A stretch of DNA of 64,000 nt, from NCBI RefSeq assembly GCF_964355755.1, contig NC_092675.1, forward strand, positions 23,786,412-23,850,411, given 5' to 3'. This DNA is from Antedon mediterranea (lineage: Eukaryota; Echinodermata; Crinoidea; Comatulida; Antedonidae). Under the pieces are notes generated by a model. The model was given only the letters and a program-made list of their open reading frames with translations, searched no databases and had not been told where the DNA came from. The position numbers and the translations under genes were made by a program. The number at the start of each line of letters is the position of its first letter. Position 1 is the stretch's first letter. This document shows positions 13,275 through 25,061 of the stretch, in pieces.

Positions 13275-16200
13275 TTACTTTAGTTTGAATGGTGTTGCAT
13301 ACTTCTTTTCTGTTGATCCATTTGGTGAGAAGATGGTCGGTGCGGATTGTTCTACGCTTATTGACGTTTCTTTGGGGTGTTTATTTTGTGGCTCCACGTA
13401 TTCGTAGATTTCTCTAAACCTTTCTGAGTCGGGCAAACGGGCAGGTTTGTTAGATTTACTAACGTTGACCTTTTCTTTATGTATCTTTTGTTTTTTTGTT
13501 TTCTTAGATTGCTTTCTATTTTGTGCCACACAACAACAGCAACAAGCACACAGGACAGCCAGCAAAGCGGCAACACCACACGTTACCATTACAATATAAA
13601 CAAACATATCTTCATTCTTTGCTTCTTTTGTCTTCCCTTCTTCCTCCTCGGCAAAGTTGACTTGTAGTCGACCAATGTTCCCTACAACGTCCGTCGCGAT
13701 TAATTCTACCAACGGGTCACAGCAGCTGCCGTGGTAGATAGCTTTAGCTATAGAACCTGGCACACCTTGGGTAAATTCAGACATTTTAAGACCGATTGCG
13801 TGAGATTCCTTTGAAGTAATGACGTCATAAAGACCCATTCCATTATCGACAACCTCAACAGCAACCGTAAAATTAGCGTCATTACAGCTTCCTTTTAATG
13901 GAAAACACTTTCCAACACGCTCGACAATACTAAAAGATGGTGCAGCTTCATCTAATTCCTAAAAAATATTAAGATTGAGAAACTTTATCAGGACATTTTT
14001 TAGTGAAGATTTTATATCAATTAATTTTTTTTTAATCAAACTGTAGTTGTAGCGTTTTGTTATGACCAATGTTAACGTATTATACTATGATAATAAGACA
14101 ATTATTCTTTTTTAACATTTCATCAGATTTTATTTTTAAACATAATTAATGTTGAGTTAATGAATCACAAGGAGTTCAAACTTAATTAGCATTGAAAATA
14201 ATATATTCAAAGAAAGATGTCAATTAATTCTTCTCTATTTAAATGTATAGGTAAATCCTCTGTGCTTTTTTTGGAATTCTAGATCCGCCCATTGAGAGTA
14301 GAATATAATGAATGAAGTTTTGAAATTGGATGTTACATGACTACCTTGGTTATGACTTATATTACCTTTGGCTGAATGTTGATGGTGAAAACAAAGTAGT
14401 TGTAGTCAGAAGATGCTTTATTTCCTCTGATAACCAACGTCACAGTACTAGAAGTATCGTATGTTGTACCTGTTGGTACATCAAACAGTATTTCTCCTTT
14501 CATCTCTTCATTCTTTCCCAGAACAAACCTGGAAAGAGAGATAATGTAACGAATCTGACAATAGCCAGCTGTTTAGCTGGTTGACACTTTATTTAGAGTT
14601 AATTTTACTTATAATACCTGTTTGGTGTAAGCTGTTTTATAAACCCAGCACTATCGATAGCAGACACAGTGTATTCGGCAGACTCTCCATCATTTACAGC
14701 TTGGAATGGAACACGTTCAGTTGATCCTGGCGACAGCACACGTTGTACATCACCACGGTCGGTTTTTACTGAACACTTTGACGTGCTAATAACTTGACGA
14801 AGTATTCGAGAGAAAACATTTTTTATTACATCCGAACCAATCACTTTTATTTGGAATGGTGACGATGGCAAGATTGTTTTTGTATACAATTTGTTAGATG
14901 CTTCGCTTGTCTGCAGAGGCATTGATTTTATAGTTTCCCCATTTGGTGATAATAATTCAAGTTTATTGGTTGTTCCTACTTTATTTTTATCTCCAATGAC
15001 ATCAATGAGTATGAAGACTTCGACACCTAAAAAATGTAAATGTCATTATTTTATGTAAATGAGTGCAAGCTTCAAGCTTTAAGTTCAAAACAAAATTTAA
15101 AAAAAACACGAATACATAAACATAACAACATATCCTTTTTAGAAACGTTACATTATAAAGCTAATATAGCATAATTATATGAATAAAAAATAATAGTTTC
15201 AAAGCTTGTTTTAACTATCGGAACACCAATAAATACTACAGGGTTGGGTAGGTTTGGCCAGTATGCGTACCTTTTTATGGCCAGCGGGCGTCCCGGATAT
15301 TGCGCAATATGGCCAGCGGGCGTCCAATTATTGCGCAATATTTTTTTAATGGCAGCGTCCGTGCGTGTGAAATACGTACAATGCGACCGGGATGCGTGGA
15401 TAGCTATGTGTGGATAGCTATGGGATAATCGGCCGGCGGAGAGAGTCGGTTTTCATTTTTAAGAGTTTCAATTTTTGGCCTTTATTTTCTGTGTCTGGTT
15501 TAGAATTTGTTTTGTCTCTGTGATGTCCCAGATAGATAGGCTTTAAGAGGCCTCAGTTCAGGCTTGCCCTACTTGCAAATGCTGTATATATAAAATAAAT
15601 GATGTATATAGCGCCCTCTGTCGCATTGTACGTACAGTAGAACCTGTGTTTTACGTACCCTGATTTTACGTTCCCTCGATTTTACGTACGCTAAAAATAA
15701 CCGATGACGTCATCATTTTCTTACATTGAGGGCGCAATTTAACAACAACAAAGCACACAAAGCCACAAGCATGGCTGTGTGAGGAATTCTGCTGTGTGTG
15801 GGACAAGCTACGCACGTGCATTCCCCATAAAGCAGCGACTGTTTTTTTTTTTATAGAAAACAATTATATTTTACACTTTATTTAAACATTGCACAGCCTG
15901 TATATACTGTACTTTTCTAGTTAGGCCTCACATCTTGCTAGGCCTGCTAGCCTGGCCTGAATAGTCTAGGCAAGGCCTAGCTAGTGACCACCTGCGTAAT
16001 GTACAGAAGGCAAACACGGCCAGCTACGATCTCTACGTATTTGGGGTCAATTTAAGGTCAACCTTGATTTTACGAATCCTTTGTTTTACGTACGCCTTTC
16101 GGTCCCGTACCGTACGTAAAATGGAGGTTCTACTGTATTTCACACGCACGGAGCGGAGCTGCCATTGAAAAATTATTGCGCAATAATTGGATGCCCGCTG

Positions 16201-19200
16201 GCGATTTTTTTTTTCGTACATAAATAAACATGAATAATTCATCTATATATAAATTTACGTAAGGGCAAAAATCGGTAAATCGTGCGTTATTTCTAGAATG
16301 TTTACTCGATGGTATATAAAGTTGGTTCGTACTTTCGGTATTGATTTTAACCACCTGATGTAACCCTGTTTACTAATTAAATTGAGTTCGATAATTAGTT
16401 ATTGACGATTAAAACGAATTTAGGTTCAACGATTTGCCCCAAATAGGGTGTTTTTCGATCGTGGTATACACTGTCTAATGGATGTCAATTTGAAAAATAC
16501 CCGTACACAATAATACGAGGACACTTCGCATTTTCCTATCTCCTCCTACGATAATTGTTTTTAATAGCTGAAAACCGGTTGAACAGTTCGAGTACAGCAT
16601 CATAATGTTGAAGACAGGCCGATTTTCTTTAAAAAATACTATTTTGATACATGTAATATACGTTTTTACAAATGTATTGATTTGTGATGAAAATGGAACA
16701 TTCCAAATTATTTGGTTTAACCATAGAGGTATAGATTTAGATTTATGGGCCCCCTTGGAGAATAAACATAAATAGTATTACAATGCTGTACAATACTGTT
16801 AAGGTATTAACCACTTTTGATCGCAATTTGAATCGCAAATTTCTTACTGTGAGTGTTGGTACTGTTAGATATAATATAAACAAATATACAAATAAACTTT
16901 ATTACTGTGAGTGTGGGTAGGCCCTACTGTTAGATTATAAACATATAATATACAAATAAATAAACGTTATTACTGACAGTTGCTTCTCAACGTTTGTATT
17001 AATTAATAATTTAAAAATATATAAACGTCGTAGTGGTGTATCGTTACATGTACTTTACTATTTCAATCGACTATGACAGTGAGAGTTTTAACAAAGTATT
17101 AAATCGTAAATGTTTTACTGTATTTAGTGGTATATTATTTATAGGCCTATAAAACATTAAAAACAATATTTCGTTACTGAGTGGATAAGAATATATTTTA
17201 AAATGTTTCCTCTTTGTACCTATCTTCTTCCCCCATCCCTCAACCCTTAATGTTACATACAAAACACAAATTGGGTTTGTTTAAATGAGTCCAAATAAAA
17301 AAATTGACTCATTTTGTTTCTCTCTCGGAAGTAATTCCCAGGGTGCTAATTTTGGTTGACTACATAAATCATTGTGTATATTTATTCGTTTCTGTAAACG
17401 AACATTTATTATAGTCCTGCAGTACATTTGAAATCTCCATTTTTTTCTCGCTGGAAATACTGTGTATTCGAGAACCATCTGTGGGCACGACCTAGATGGT
17501 ACGCGAGCGAAGCGAGCGTGCCATCTAGTCAGTTAAATTTGTTGTTCCGTGTGCACCCAAGCGTATAGCAACAAGAAGTGATTACACGAACAACTGCGAT
17601 ACGATTCTTTCTACAGTAGGCCTAGGATTCTAGGTCAATTCACGTGATTGCCTTCGCGCACTATTCTTCACACAAAATGTGTCGAGTCGAGGCTAATCGA
17701 CAGCTAGGCAAGACATTAAACTAAGTAGTAATTCATTGGACATAGCCCAAAGAAAGCTTAGACCCACAAGAATAAAGAATGTGTATAATTTGTGTACTGT
17801 ATTTTTTTAATTCTGCTATTTTATTATCAAACAATATGCATGAACTCAAAGGAACTTTAAAAATGCGCGTATATGAACACATGAGATGGGAAGATTAGAC
17901 CCACGAGAATAAAAAATTTATTTTTGTGTAATGTTTAATGTTTAATTTTGCTGACTTATTACTCGGATTGTGTCATACCTAACACACACACGTCACACAC
18001 ACACACACCGTACCCACACAGCTACTACTAGAATAGACATGGGTTTAGAGACTAATAATTAGGCCTATAGTATTTATTAATAGAAACTATAATTTTAACA
18101 CGTAATTCTTTAGTAATAAATTATATTAAAAACACCATAAACAAAGGCTGATTATTTCGACAATCCACACAAAACGCCGCTATTCTTCTATGAAATCGCA
18201 CGCCGCAACAACAGCGGAGATAGGCCTAGAATCGTGGGTGTCACGAAACCTAAGACCACAAAAGCTAAGACCCCCTAAGACCTAAGATCACGAAAGCTAA
18301 GACCCAAGACCTAAGATTACAATATTTATCTTTCGCACCTGCCTTGTATTTTAACTCCCAACATTTATTCTGAATACCACACCTTAGAATTGGCACTTTC
18401 ATGAAAAAGAATCACATAAAAAGTAATAAATACATTTTTAAATTGATGATTTTACAGACGTTTTTCTCGCACACAAAATGACTAGCCTACAGTACAGTAG
18501 GCCTACCCCATGTTCAATTTTTTTGTTTCTATGGAACGTCAAAAGAGCAAAAATTATATAGAGGGCTGAAAACTCTGTGGAGTCCATCTACAGTGCGGAT
18601 GGAACAATGTAAAATTAAAATTGTAATGATAATAGTATAATCAACATGCAATACGAGGAAATAAATACTGGCAAATAAATTTTAATTAAAAAATCATGAT
18701 AAGTTTTTTTGTTTCGTTTTCTTTCTGTTTTTATACTTGTACTATTATTGTTGCTCTTTTGGCGCAGAAACAAAAACATTGAGCATGGGTAGCTCGAGGA
18801 GTTACATTACAGTATACAAAGAAACACATCTGTAAAATCATAAATTTAAAGGATTTATTTATTTGTTATTATGTGTTTCTCCTTCTGAAAGTACTTATAA
18901 GTCCTAATTTTAAAGTGTGGTGTTCAGGATAAAGTTAGTCAACAAATTTGGAGTCAAAATACAAGAAAGGCAGGTGCGTAAGAAAAACATCCTGTATAAA
19001 TATATACAAACAAACACCCCGTCAAGTTTGTTTGTTGTAAACGGGCGAAAATAATGTGAGTTTATCTATGTTTTGCGGTGGTATTAAATTATATTTATGG
19101 TAATAAATGAAACCTACTGTGTTTAAAATTATGTATGGATAAACAAGTATTGTTTTTAAGCTGTAGTATATCTTAGAATTTGTAATCTTAGGTCTTGGGT

Positions 19201-22200
19201 CTTAGCTTTTGTGATCTTAGGTCTTAGGGGGTCTTAGCTTTCGTGGTCTTAGGTTTTGTGAAACCCCTAGAATCGTACCGCACTTGTGTAATCACTTCTT
19301 GTTGCTATACGCTTGGGTGCACACGGAACAAGAAAATTTAACTGATGAATTATTCATGTTTATTTTGTGACGTTTCATGAGGGGGTCCCCAACTTATGTA
19401 CGAAAAAAAAAATCGCCGCCCGCTGGCCATATTGCGCAATATCCGGGACGCCCGCTGGCCATAAAAAGGTACGCATACTGGCCAAACCTACCCAACCCGT
19501 ATCAGTAAATACATTAATCAATTTTACAATTTCTATTGTTGTTCCATGAAAATAAAAGAGAATGGCTTACAAACATTATTATTAAATGTGTTTAAAAACT
19601 AGAACTATTTCGATCGATCATGAAACCAAGGTCTACGGTACAGTATGTGTGTTTTAATGATCATTTAGGCCTACCTTGTGGCGGTTTTCCAACAAGTCGT
19701 TCTACTCCAGGATGAACACCGCCATGTTCCACACCAAACGAAGGTACAAGATCTACAGAACCTTTTCCCGTTACATATACTGAGTACGTGAGGATAGAGC
19801 GTATACGCACTCGCCATTTTCCTGCCTCGGGATTTGCTATTTTAATAATGCGAATGTCTGTAAGTTGTAATACAGCTTCAAATATGTTACCAGTCGATTT
19901 CACGAGTTTCCCTGCAAATATAAGGTATCAACATCGTATCATCGTAGAATATAAATTATATACCTAAATAATAAATAGTATTGTACAACTTTCCAAAAAA
20001 TTAGTAATAATATTAGTACAGCAGATACAATTAATTGTTAATGTCATTTTGTCAAGTTCATTTTATAAATTTTGTCCGGCATAAAAACAATTTAATTCTC
20101 AAAGTCTGTGTGTATATATCATCATCCTGTGTAACCTGCGAAATATTGTTCATTTTCTTGACATTGCGCCTTAAGAAATATAATAATATAAATAAAACAG
20201 AATCAACGTACTTACCAGAAGGATTGAAAATCTTAACGTTGATAACTGTTCCTTTCACATTGATTTCAATTTCTTTAATCGTTGAATCTATATTGACATA
20301 ATGACTTCGACCATCTAATGGGTTCGTCACACCTTGTTGACTTGCATACATTAACGTTATCTAAATAACATATAAATATACGTGTGAATGAATATTGTAC
20401 ACTAAGTATGCAAACACATAGTAAGTTGTCCTCAAAATGGCACCTGAGTTCAATCTCTTCCACATCACCACCGAGATGAAGTTTGCGATGTGTAACAATC
20501 AATAGCCTACACGTGGGACTATTTAATAATGAAAACTTAAATTTTATATTAGCATCACTTTTTAAGTGTTGCAAGTGAAAATAATATAAATCTAGAAAGA
20601 GTTTGACTTGGTGGATAATAGGATTTGTTACCTCTGGTTGACCTGAATCAATATTTAGCATCGAGGTTGCAGCCTTAATTTCCTTTTTCGATAATGTAGT
20701 AACTTCACCGCCTGTTGAGAGAGCTACATCAACATACGAGCTATCAATTGTTATTGCAGCACGTGGGCGGCGTCCTACATCACGTTGTCCGCGAGTACTA
20801 CACGAACCAGATAACATATACTTAATCTGTAAAAACAATATTATGTAAATATTTAAATTAATGATGAAATGTGGTTAATAATAGTGTGATGGCGGCGAGA
20901 ACTCAACTGTTTGAATACCAAACATGACGAAGTAACAACAGGGTCAACGAACATTTAGACAATGCATACATGGAAAACCGGACATTCCGTTAATTACTTC
21001 GGTCACTCAATACGTAAAATAAGAATATCAATACCAGCTTTGTAATGCTGTTCTATTGGCCTTTTGGCTTTCACCACATTACAAACACGTTTTTTCACCC
21101 GATAAATAAAGATGCGAAAACGAAAAACAACCTACAGTATTCTCCCACAGTTATCACACCTTTTTAAAATATGACCTTTTAGGTTTTCAGACATTGTACT
21201 GTCGTAGAAAGGTATTAAACGTTTGTTAACCAACCTTAATAGTCTTGTACTTTGCTAAGGCAATAACTGATTCTTTCAAGTGGGCGTCCTTAGATGAAAC
21301 ATCTGTGAACACGAAACATGTCGAATAGGAGTCTGTGTTCTCTACAGCTAGACGTAAAGCATGGAATGAATTCTCTGGACACTCGATTCCATCTGTGATG
21401 TTGATAGATGATAGTTGTGAAAGGAATTCATCAGGTTTTTTGGTAACAAACGCAGGACCATAATCTAAACGAAAAAACAATTGTCATGTATACTGATTTG
21501 TGGAGAACACTCACAATTAATTTTGAAGAAAAAATTAGACTAAGCAGTTAAGTTCAGCTTTTTATGATTTGTATGTTCACATCATAGGTGTGAACTTTGT
21601 TTCTAAAATTTAATTATTATACAAAATAATGTTTATAGGTGCAATGGGGAAAATAATTTAATGAGGTGAAGCCGAGTGAAAAGAAATACTTTTAACTTTC
21701 ACTGAATGAAATTATTTGCCCGATAATTACTTTTAATGAGAGGCTAGGCCAAGACATAAATCATTCGGGAAGGCAATCCAATTGGTAGAACATCACTAAA
21801 GGTTGATTTTTTTCGAACGCGCAGTTAACAGTGCTCCGATTCCTCACTGGGTAACAGAGTAAGAGTATTCACTCTGATGTCAGAGTTCACTAAACTCAGT
21901 TTATTAAACTCAATGTGACCCACAATCGTCCAATCAAATGACAATTTTCTGTTATTTAAATCGTAATTGTTATTTTAGCTTACCTAGATCACTAAAGGTT
22001 ACAAGTACAAATTGTGACGGTTCGTTGATACTTCCATTCATTCGCTTAATGATTTGTCTTGTTCTATTTTGAACAGCTTCAATATCATTTCTCATGCTAC
22101 TGGTTCTGTCAATTACCATACACATTGTTCCACCTATATGTAACCCGAGATACTTTACAAATTCTCTGTGTCCAACAACTTTTCGAATGTCTTTCAGGAT

Positions 22201-23967
22201 CATTTCAGATGCCTTTGTTGCTACTTTAGCAGCCTCGTGATGGTGGTAATAATGTGGAGATATTAGAATACTATCTGCGTCTTTGTTGATTCCACCGCGA
22301 GCATATTCAATTCCACTTGAATCAACTGGTCCTCCGTGGCTGCATTTTCCTTAGAGATAAAAAGTTTGATATTTATGTATAACTTTTATTTATTTATAAA
22401 GGAATTTATTTATGGAATATTCTAACACTAAACATAAAATATATAACTTTGTTCAAAACCAAATACAAAAAAAAAAAAACCTCCCGTCACTTCATTCATT
22501 TTACTATGTCTTACTATACATTGTATTTTACATTGTACCGTATTATTCTATTTGTGTCAATTTTTTCTATAGATTACTCATTTGGACGATTTAAAATGTC
22601 GGTTTGACTTTTTTTACATATATTATTTTGTTTATCATTACTTTAGATAAACATATATTCAGCAATAAAAAGGCCATGTTGTCTTATTTTCAGATTGATC
22701 GGACATTTTCGTCAGCAATATGGTGGAGTACCAAAGGATGTTTATACATTAATGTGATGTTGATACATTATTGAACGCTTTTCCTGTTCTGCTTTTCACA
22801 TTATTTGAAAGGTTCATAAAGGTTATTCTAGTTTCCTTACTTTGGTTAAATTATTTCCTATACATATGTTTCGGATTTTCATCATTTTCAACAAACAATA
22901 AATAAAATGTTTACAGACTGTGGAATGAACTGGTCGATTCTACATTGTCTTGACTAAAGCTACTGTTAAGAATTTAGCACAATCAACTTTTTTTTTCATT
23001 CCAATAGGATATATAATAATGAAGGCCTACGGCGATGGTTTAACAAATTATTTCATGAGGCTAGGCCCAAACGAAAATAGAATTTCATTTCAAAATTATG
23101 TTTAAAAAACCTATTGGTCTAGGCCAAGATTTTTAAAGCGACAGTTCGATACACACGTTGCTCTTTAACTTAAAAGTCATTATTATGAGATTATTATGAG
23201 AACAAAAGATAAAGCGTGTTCTTTGCAGAGAACTTACCAACATCATTAGGCTTAACCACAGGTTCTCCCTTGTGATTTTTCTGATCACTACAATAGCCAC
23301 TTGTAAGCTTATTATTCGATATTATAGTTCTGAGAATGTTGTTTTTACATCTTCCAAATAGACCGCAATTATCACACGTTTCTGTGTTTGGATCAGCAAT
23401 ATTATCAATTTGTGATCCTGGAACTCCTAGGCTAGGATGTGGCTGACGGTTTCCCATCTCGATCCAGTTAGAATGGCTGTAGAAATCTTGCAAAGTATGA
23501 AACAGCTGACCAGTTTTACGTCTGGCTTCTTTGTAGTTCTTAGCTTTTATTGAAATAATTGCCTCCTGTCGTAGTCGAAGTAATCTGTTATTGCTTTCTA
23601 TGAACGTTTCAGCATCAAAATGAGCCGACGGTAGCTTCTTTGAACTTTCGTCGAAATCTACATTTTCGTTTGCATCCTTAAAATCTTTAATAGCCTCCTC
23701 AAAGCTTGCAGTAGAGACCTGATCACCGTAATAGGCCCGAAGAAGATCGGATGCTGAATCATATGGTGCATTCTTACTGAGAGGCTTGATCGGTTGTAGC
23801 GGTCGCGGTGTACTTTTAAGAAAGTCGTAGGCCACGTTTAGAACAGCATTTTCTGTGATCTTAACATGAGTTTTTGAACTTGGAGAAATTAAACCTAGCC
23901 ATTCATTTGGAATAAAGCAGTCAACATTTACAGTTACTACGATGACAAACAGCAATGATAACATCAT
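13275..23967 (-). CDS. VWA7: VWA7-like protein A, secreted-entry single-pass membrane protein, 9 exons
   Basis: Coding exons: 23967-23238, 22349-21984, 21464-21235, 20826-20632, 20360-20216, 19911-19675, 15026-14618, 14528-14366, 13958-13275, giving 1052 aa with intron phases 1,1,0,0,1,1,2,0. The protein has a signal peptide (MMLSLLFVIVVTVNVDC), the VWA7 N-terminal module with HTLQDFYSHSNWIEMG, then GKCSHGG and RGGINKD. A von Willebrand A domain starts near residue 317, with a MIDAS-like DRTSS at 324. Beta-rich extracellular modules follow, then a membrane segment at about 944-968 ending in a run of cysteines (possible palmitoylation) and a basic cytoplasmic tail of about 84 aa with YEYV. VWA7 itself is poorly understood; VWA domains usually bind proteins through a metal ion. 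Human VWA7 lacks a long tail of this kind. Intron 6 (4.6 kb) is filled by nested transposons. Gene B is the adjacent tandem paralogue. Confidence 0.9.
15323..16200. mobile_element. Inverted-repeat element inserted in the left foldback arm
   Basis: The ends (about 15323-15376 and 16137-16200) are imperfect inverted copies sharing TCCAATTATTGCGCAATA, then an ATGGCAGC block and GTGCGTGTGAAATAC. The right arm of the foldback at 19415-19417 runs straight through the corresponding point, so this block is absent there. The element shares GCCAGCGGGC and the palindrome ATTGCGCAAT with the host element, suggesting related families or a rearranged arm. A pogo-like element is nested inside it. Confidence 0.7.
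15635..16135. mobile_element. pogo/Tigger-like MITE, TA target site
   Basis: The ends CAGTAGAACCTGTGTTTTAC (left) and, on the reverse strand at the right, CAGTAGAACCTCCATTTTAC are inverted repeats. TA flanks both sides (15633-15634 and 16136-16137). The CAGTAGAACC start and TA target match the pogo/Tigger branch of Tc1/mariner transposons. At 501 bp with no transposase frame it is non-autonomous. It interrupts the inverted-repeat element at 15323-16200, making it one of the youngest layers of the nest. Confidence 0.75.
16242..17528 (+). mobile_element. Helitron-like non-autonomous insertion in the foldback arm
   Basis: The left foldback arm reads ATTCA up to 16241 and resumes with TCAGTTAA at 17529. 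The intact right arm reads ATTCATCAGTTAA in reverse complement, so the 1287 bases between are an insertion exactly between A and T without target duplication. The insert starts TC and ends CTAG. Its 3' end is a hairpin (17492-17528) with arms CTAGATGG and CCATCTAG and a mirror-symmetric GC loop GCGAGCGAAGCGAGCG. These are Helitron hallmarks. The hairpin abuts the CTAG rather than lying about ten bases before it, which is unusual. No Rep/helicase coding is visible. Confidence 0.7.
17981..18008. repeat. CA-rich microsatellite
   Basis: An interrupted run of CA dinucleotides (ACACACACGTCACACACACACACACC) within the left-arm-only block of the foldback element. Confidence 0.7.
22944..23008. repeat. 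65-bp dispersed repeat, copy 1
   Basis: Matches 24467-24531 with a single base difference. It ends with nine T residues and CATTCCAATAGG, which resembles a plus-strand splice acceptor. Copy 1 is in intron 1 of VWA7-like gene A and copy 2 about 500 bases upstream of that gene's start codon. Confidence 0.8.
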
Positions 23968-24021
23968 GTTTAGTTGGTTGTTGCTGTAGCATCACATCTA
24001 GAATATTTTACTGTTCTGCCC

Positions 24022-24057
24022 TTTATATACGATTGCCCGCTTACTCGTGTGTTATTG
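24022..24057 (-). promoter_or_regulatory. TATA and CCAAT boxes of VWA7-like gene A
   Basis: On the minus strand GTATATAAAG (24030-24021) lies about 55 bases upstream of the start codon at 23967, and CCAAT lies about 30 bases further upstream near 24054-24058. The spacing suits a focused core promoter with a 5' UTR of roughly 30 bases. This is motif evidence only. Confidence 0.55.
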
Positions 24058-24466
24058 GTTGAATGTCCATCTTTCCAATTTTATTGAGACCATATGTTCG
24101 ATTTTCCAAATGAAAGCAATTGTCATTCTCAAAACATTAGCTTTCGCGTTTTGTATAGGACTAAAATTGGTTAATTGGTTAATGTTCAACATTCCCAGTT
24201 GAGAAATGTCACTGATATTCATATAAGATTATGTAATATAAGATTTTGTAAATGAAAGTCGAATTGCATAATAACATAATAATAACTTGTAATCAGAATT
24301 ATCAGTGCAATATGAAATATGTGCATAATTTAACTTTAATGGTTTCGAAATAAGAAATGACAGACTTTTAATAAACCAGAGATCTAGAACAAAATACACA
24401 AAACTAAAATAAATAGTTACAACTTCCTGTTCAAATATACACTATAGTATTTTTTTATTGTAAAAT

Positions 24467-24531
24467 ATTGTCTTGACTAAAGCTACTGTTAAGAATTTAA
24501 CACAATCAACTTTTTTTTTCATTCCAATAGG
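24467..24531. repeat. 65-bp dispersed repeat, copy 2
   Basis: Second copy of the 22944-23008 repeat, same orientation, one mismatch. It lies between the two VWA7-like genes, upstream of gene A. The sequence following the shared AATAGG differs completely between copies, so the right edge is sharp. Confidence 0.8.
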
Positions 24532-25061
24532 GGCTTTGGTGCATAGTTTGTCCAAATGTTTTGGGACACCATATAGAGACCAAAAAGTAACATTCAAAAG
24601 ATGTGAGTCGCTGTGGTCTTGTCGACATATCTGGTTAATTTAACTAGACTTAGAAATGATGCCAGGCAGGCATTTAAAAGGTTGTTGACAAGCCTTTTTC
24701 AAAATGATACCTATAATTCCAACTACTCAAAGTTAAGCATGATTTGTAAACGACCCACCAACATAGCTGCTGAAATAAATATTGCTGATACCATTAAAAT
24801 GATATACATGTCAATTTAAAAGCCAAAAAATAAATAAAATTGGGCCTAAATAATGTAAATCTTTTCGCTGACCGTTAAAGGTTAATATGATGAGAGAATT
24901 TCACACAATACAAAAAAAATGATATGTGAGGAGATTATCAATGTTGTTTATATTTTATAATAAGCAATAACATTTTAAACCCGGAGCTACAGTACAGTTT
25001 AAATTCATTTCAAATACTTCAATACAGTATGTGTACATTATATACACAATCTTAGCTCTAG

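Larger units (their letters stand above)
15241..19498. mobile_element. Foldback-type DNA transposon with long inverted arms, intron 6 of VWA7-like gene A
   Basis: The outermost 82 bases (15241-15322) are exactly the reverse complement of 19417-19498, starting GGGTTGGGTAGGTTTGGCC. The inverted homology then continues inward, though broken by insertions: 16201-16241 pairs with about 19347-19415, 17529-17607 with about 19266-19345, and 18234-18556 with about 18752-19265. The central loop is roughly 18557-18751. I see no transposase-like frame, so it is non-autonomous. A left-arm-only block at about 17608-18233 is a further likely insertion. Target-site duplication is unclear (TA is possible). 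The whole element sits antisense-neutral within an intron. Confidence 0.85.

Noticed and set aside
19367-19549. Short plus-strand frame in the right foldback arm as a transposase remnant
   Set aside because: It is translated from the inverted-arm sequence itself and has no resemblance to any transposase.
20275-20838. One continuous 187-residue minus-strand frame as a separate gene
   Set aside because: It is exon 4 of VWA7-like gene A (20826-20632) reading on through intron 4; only the first 65 residues match the family and the join to exon 5 keeps frame.
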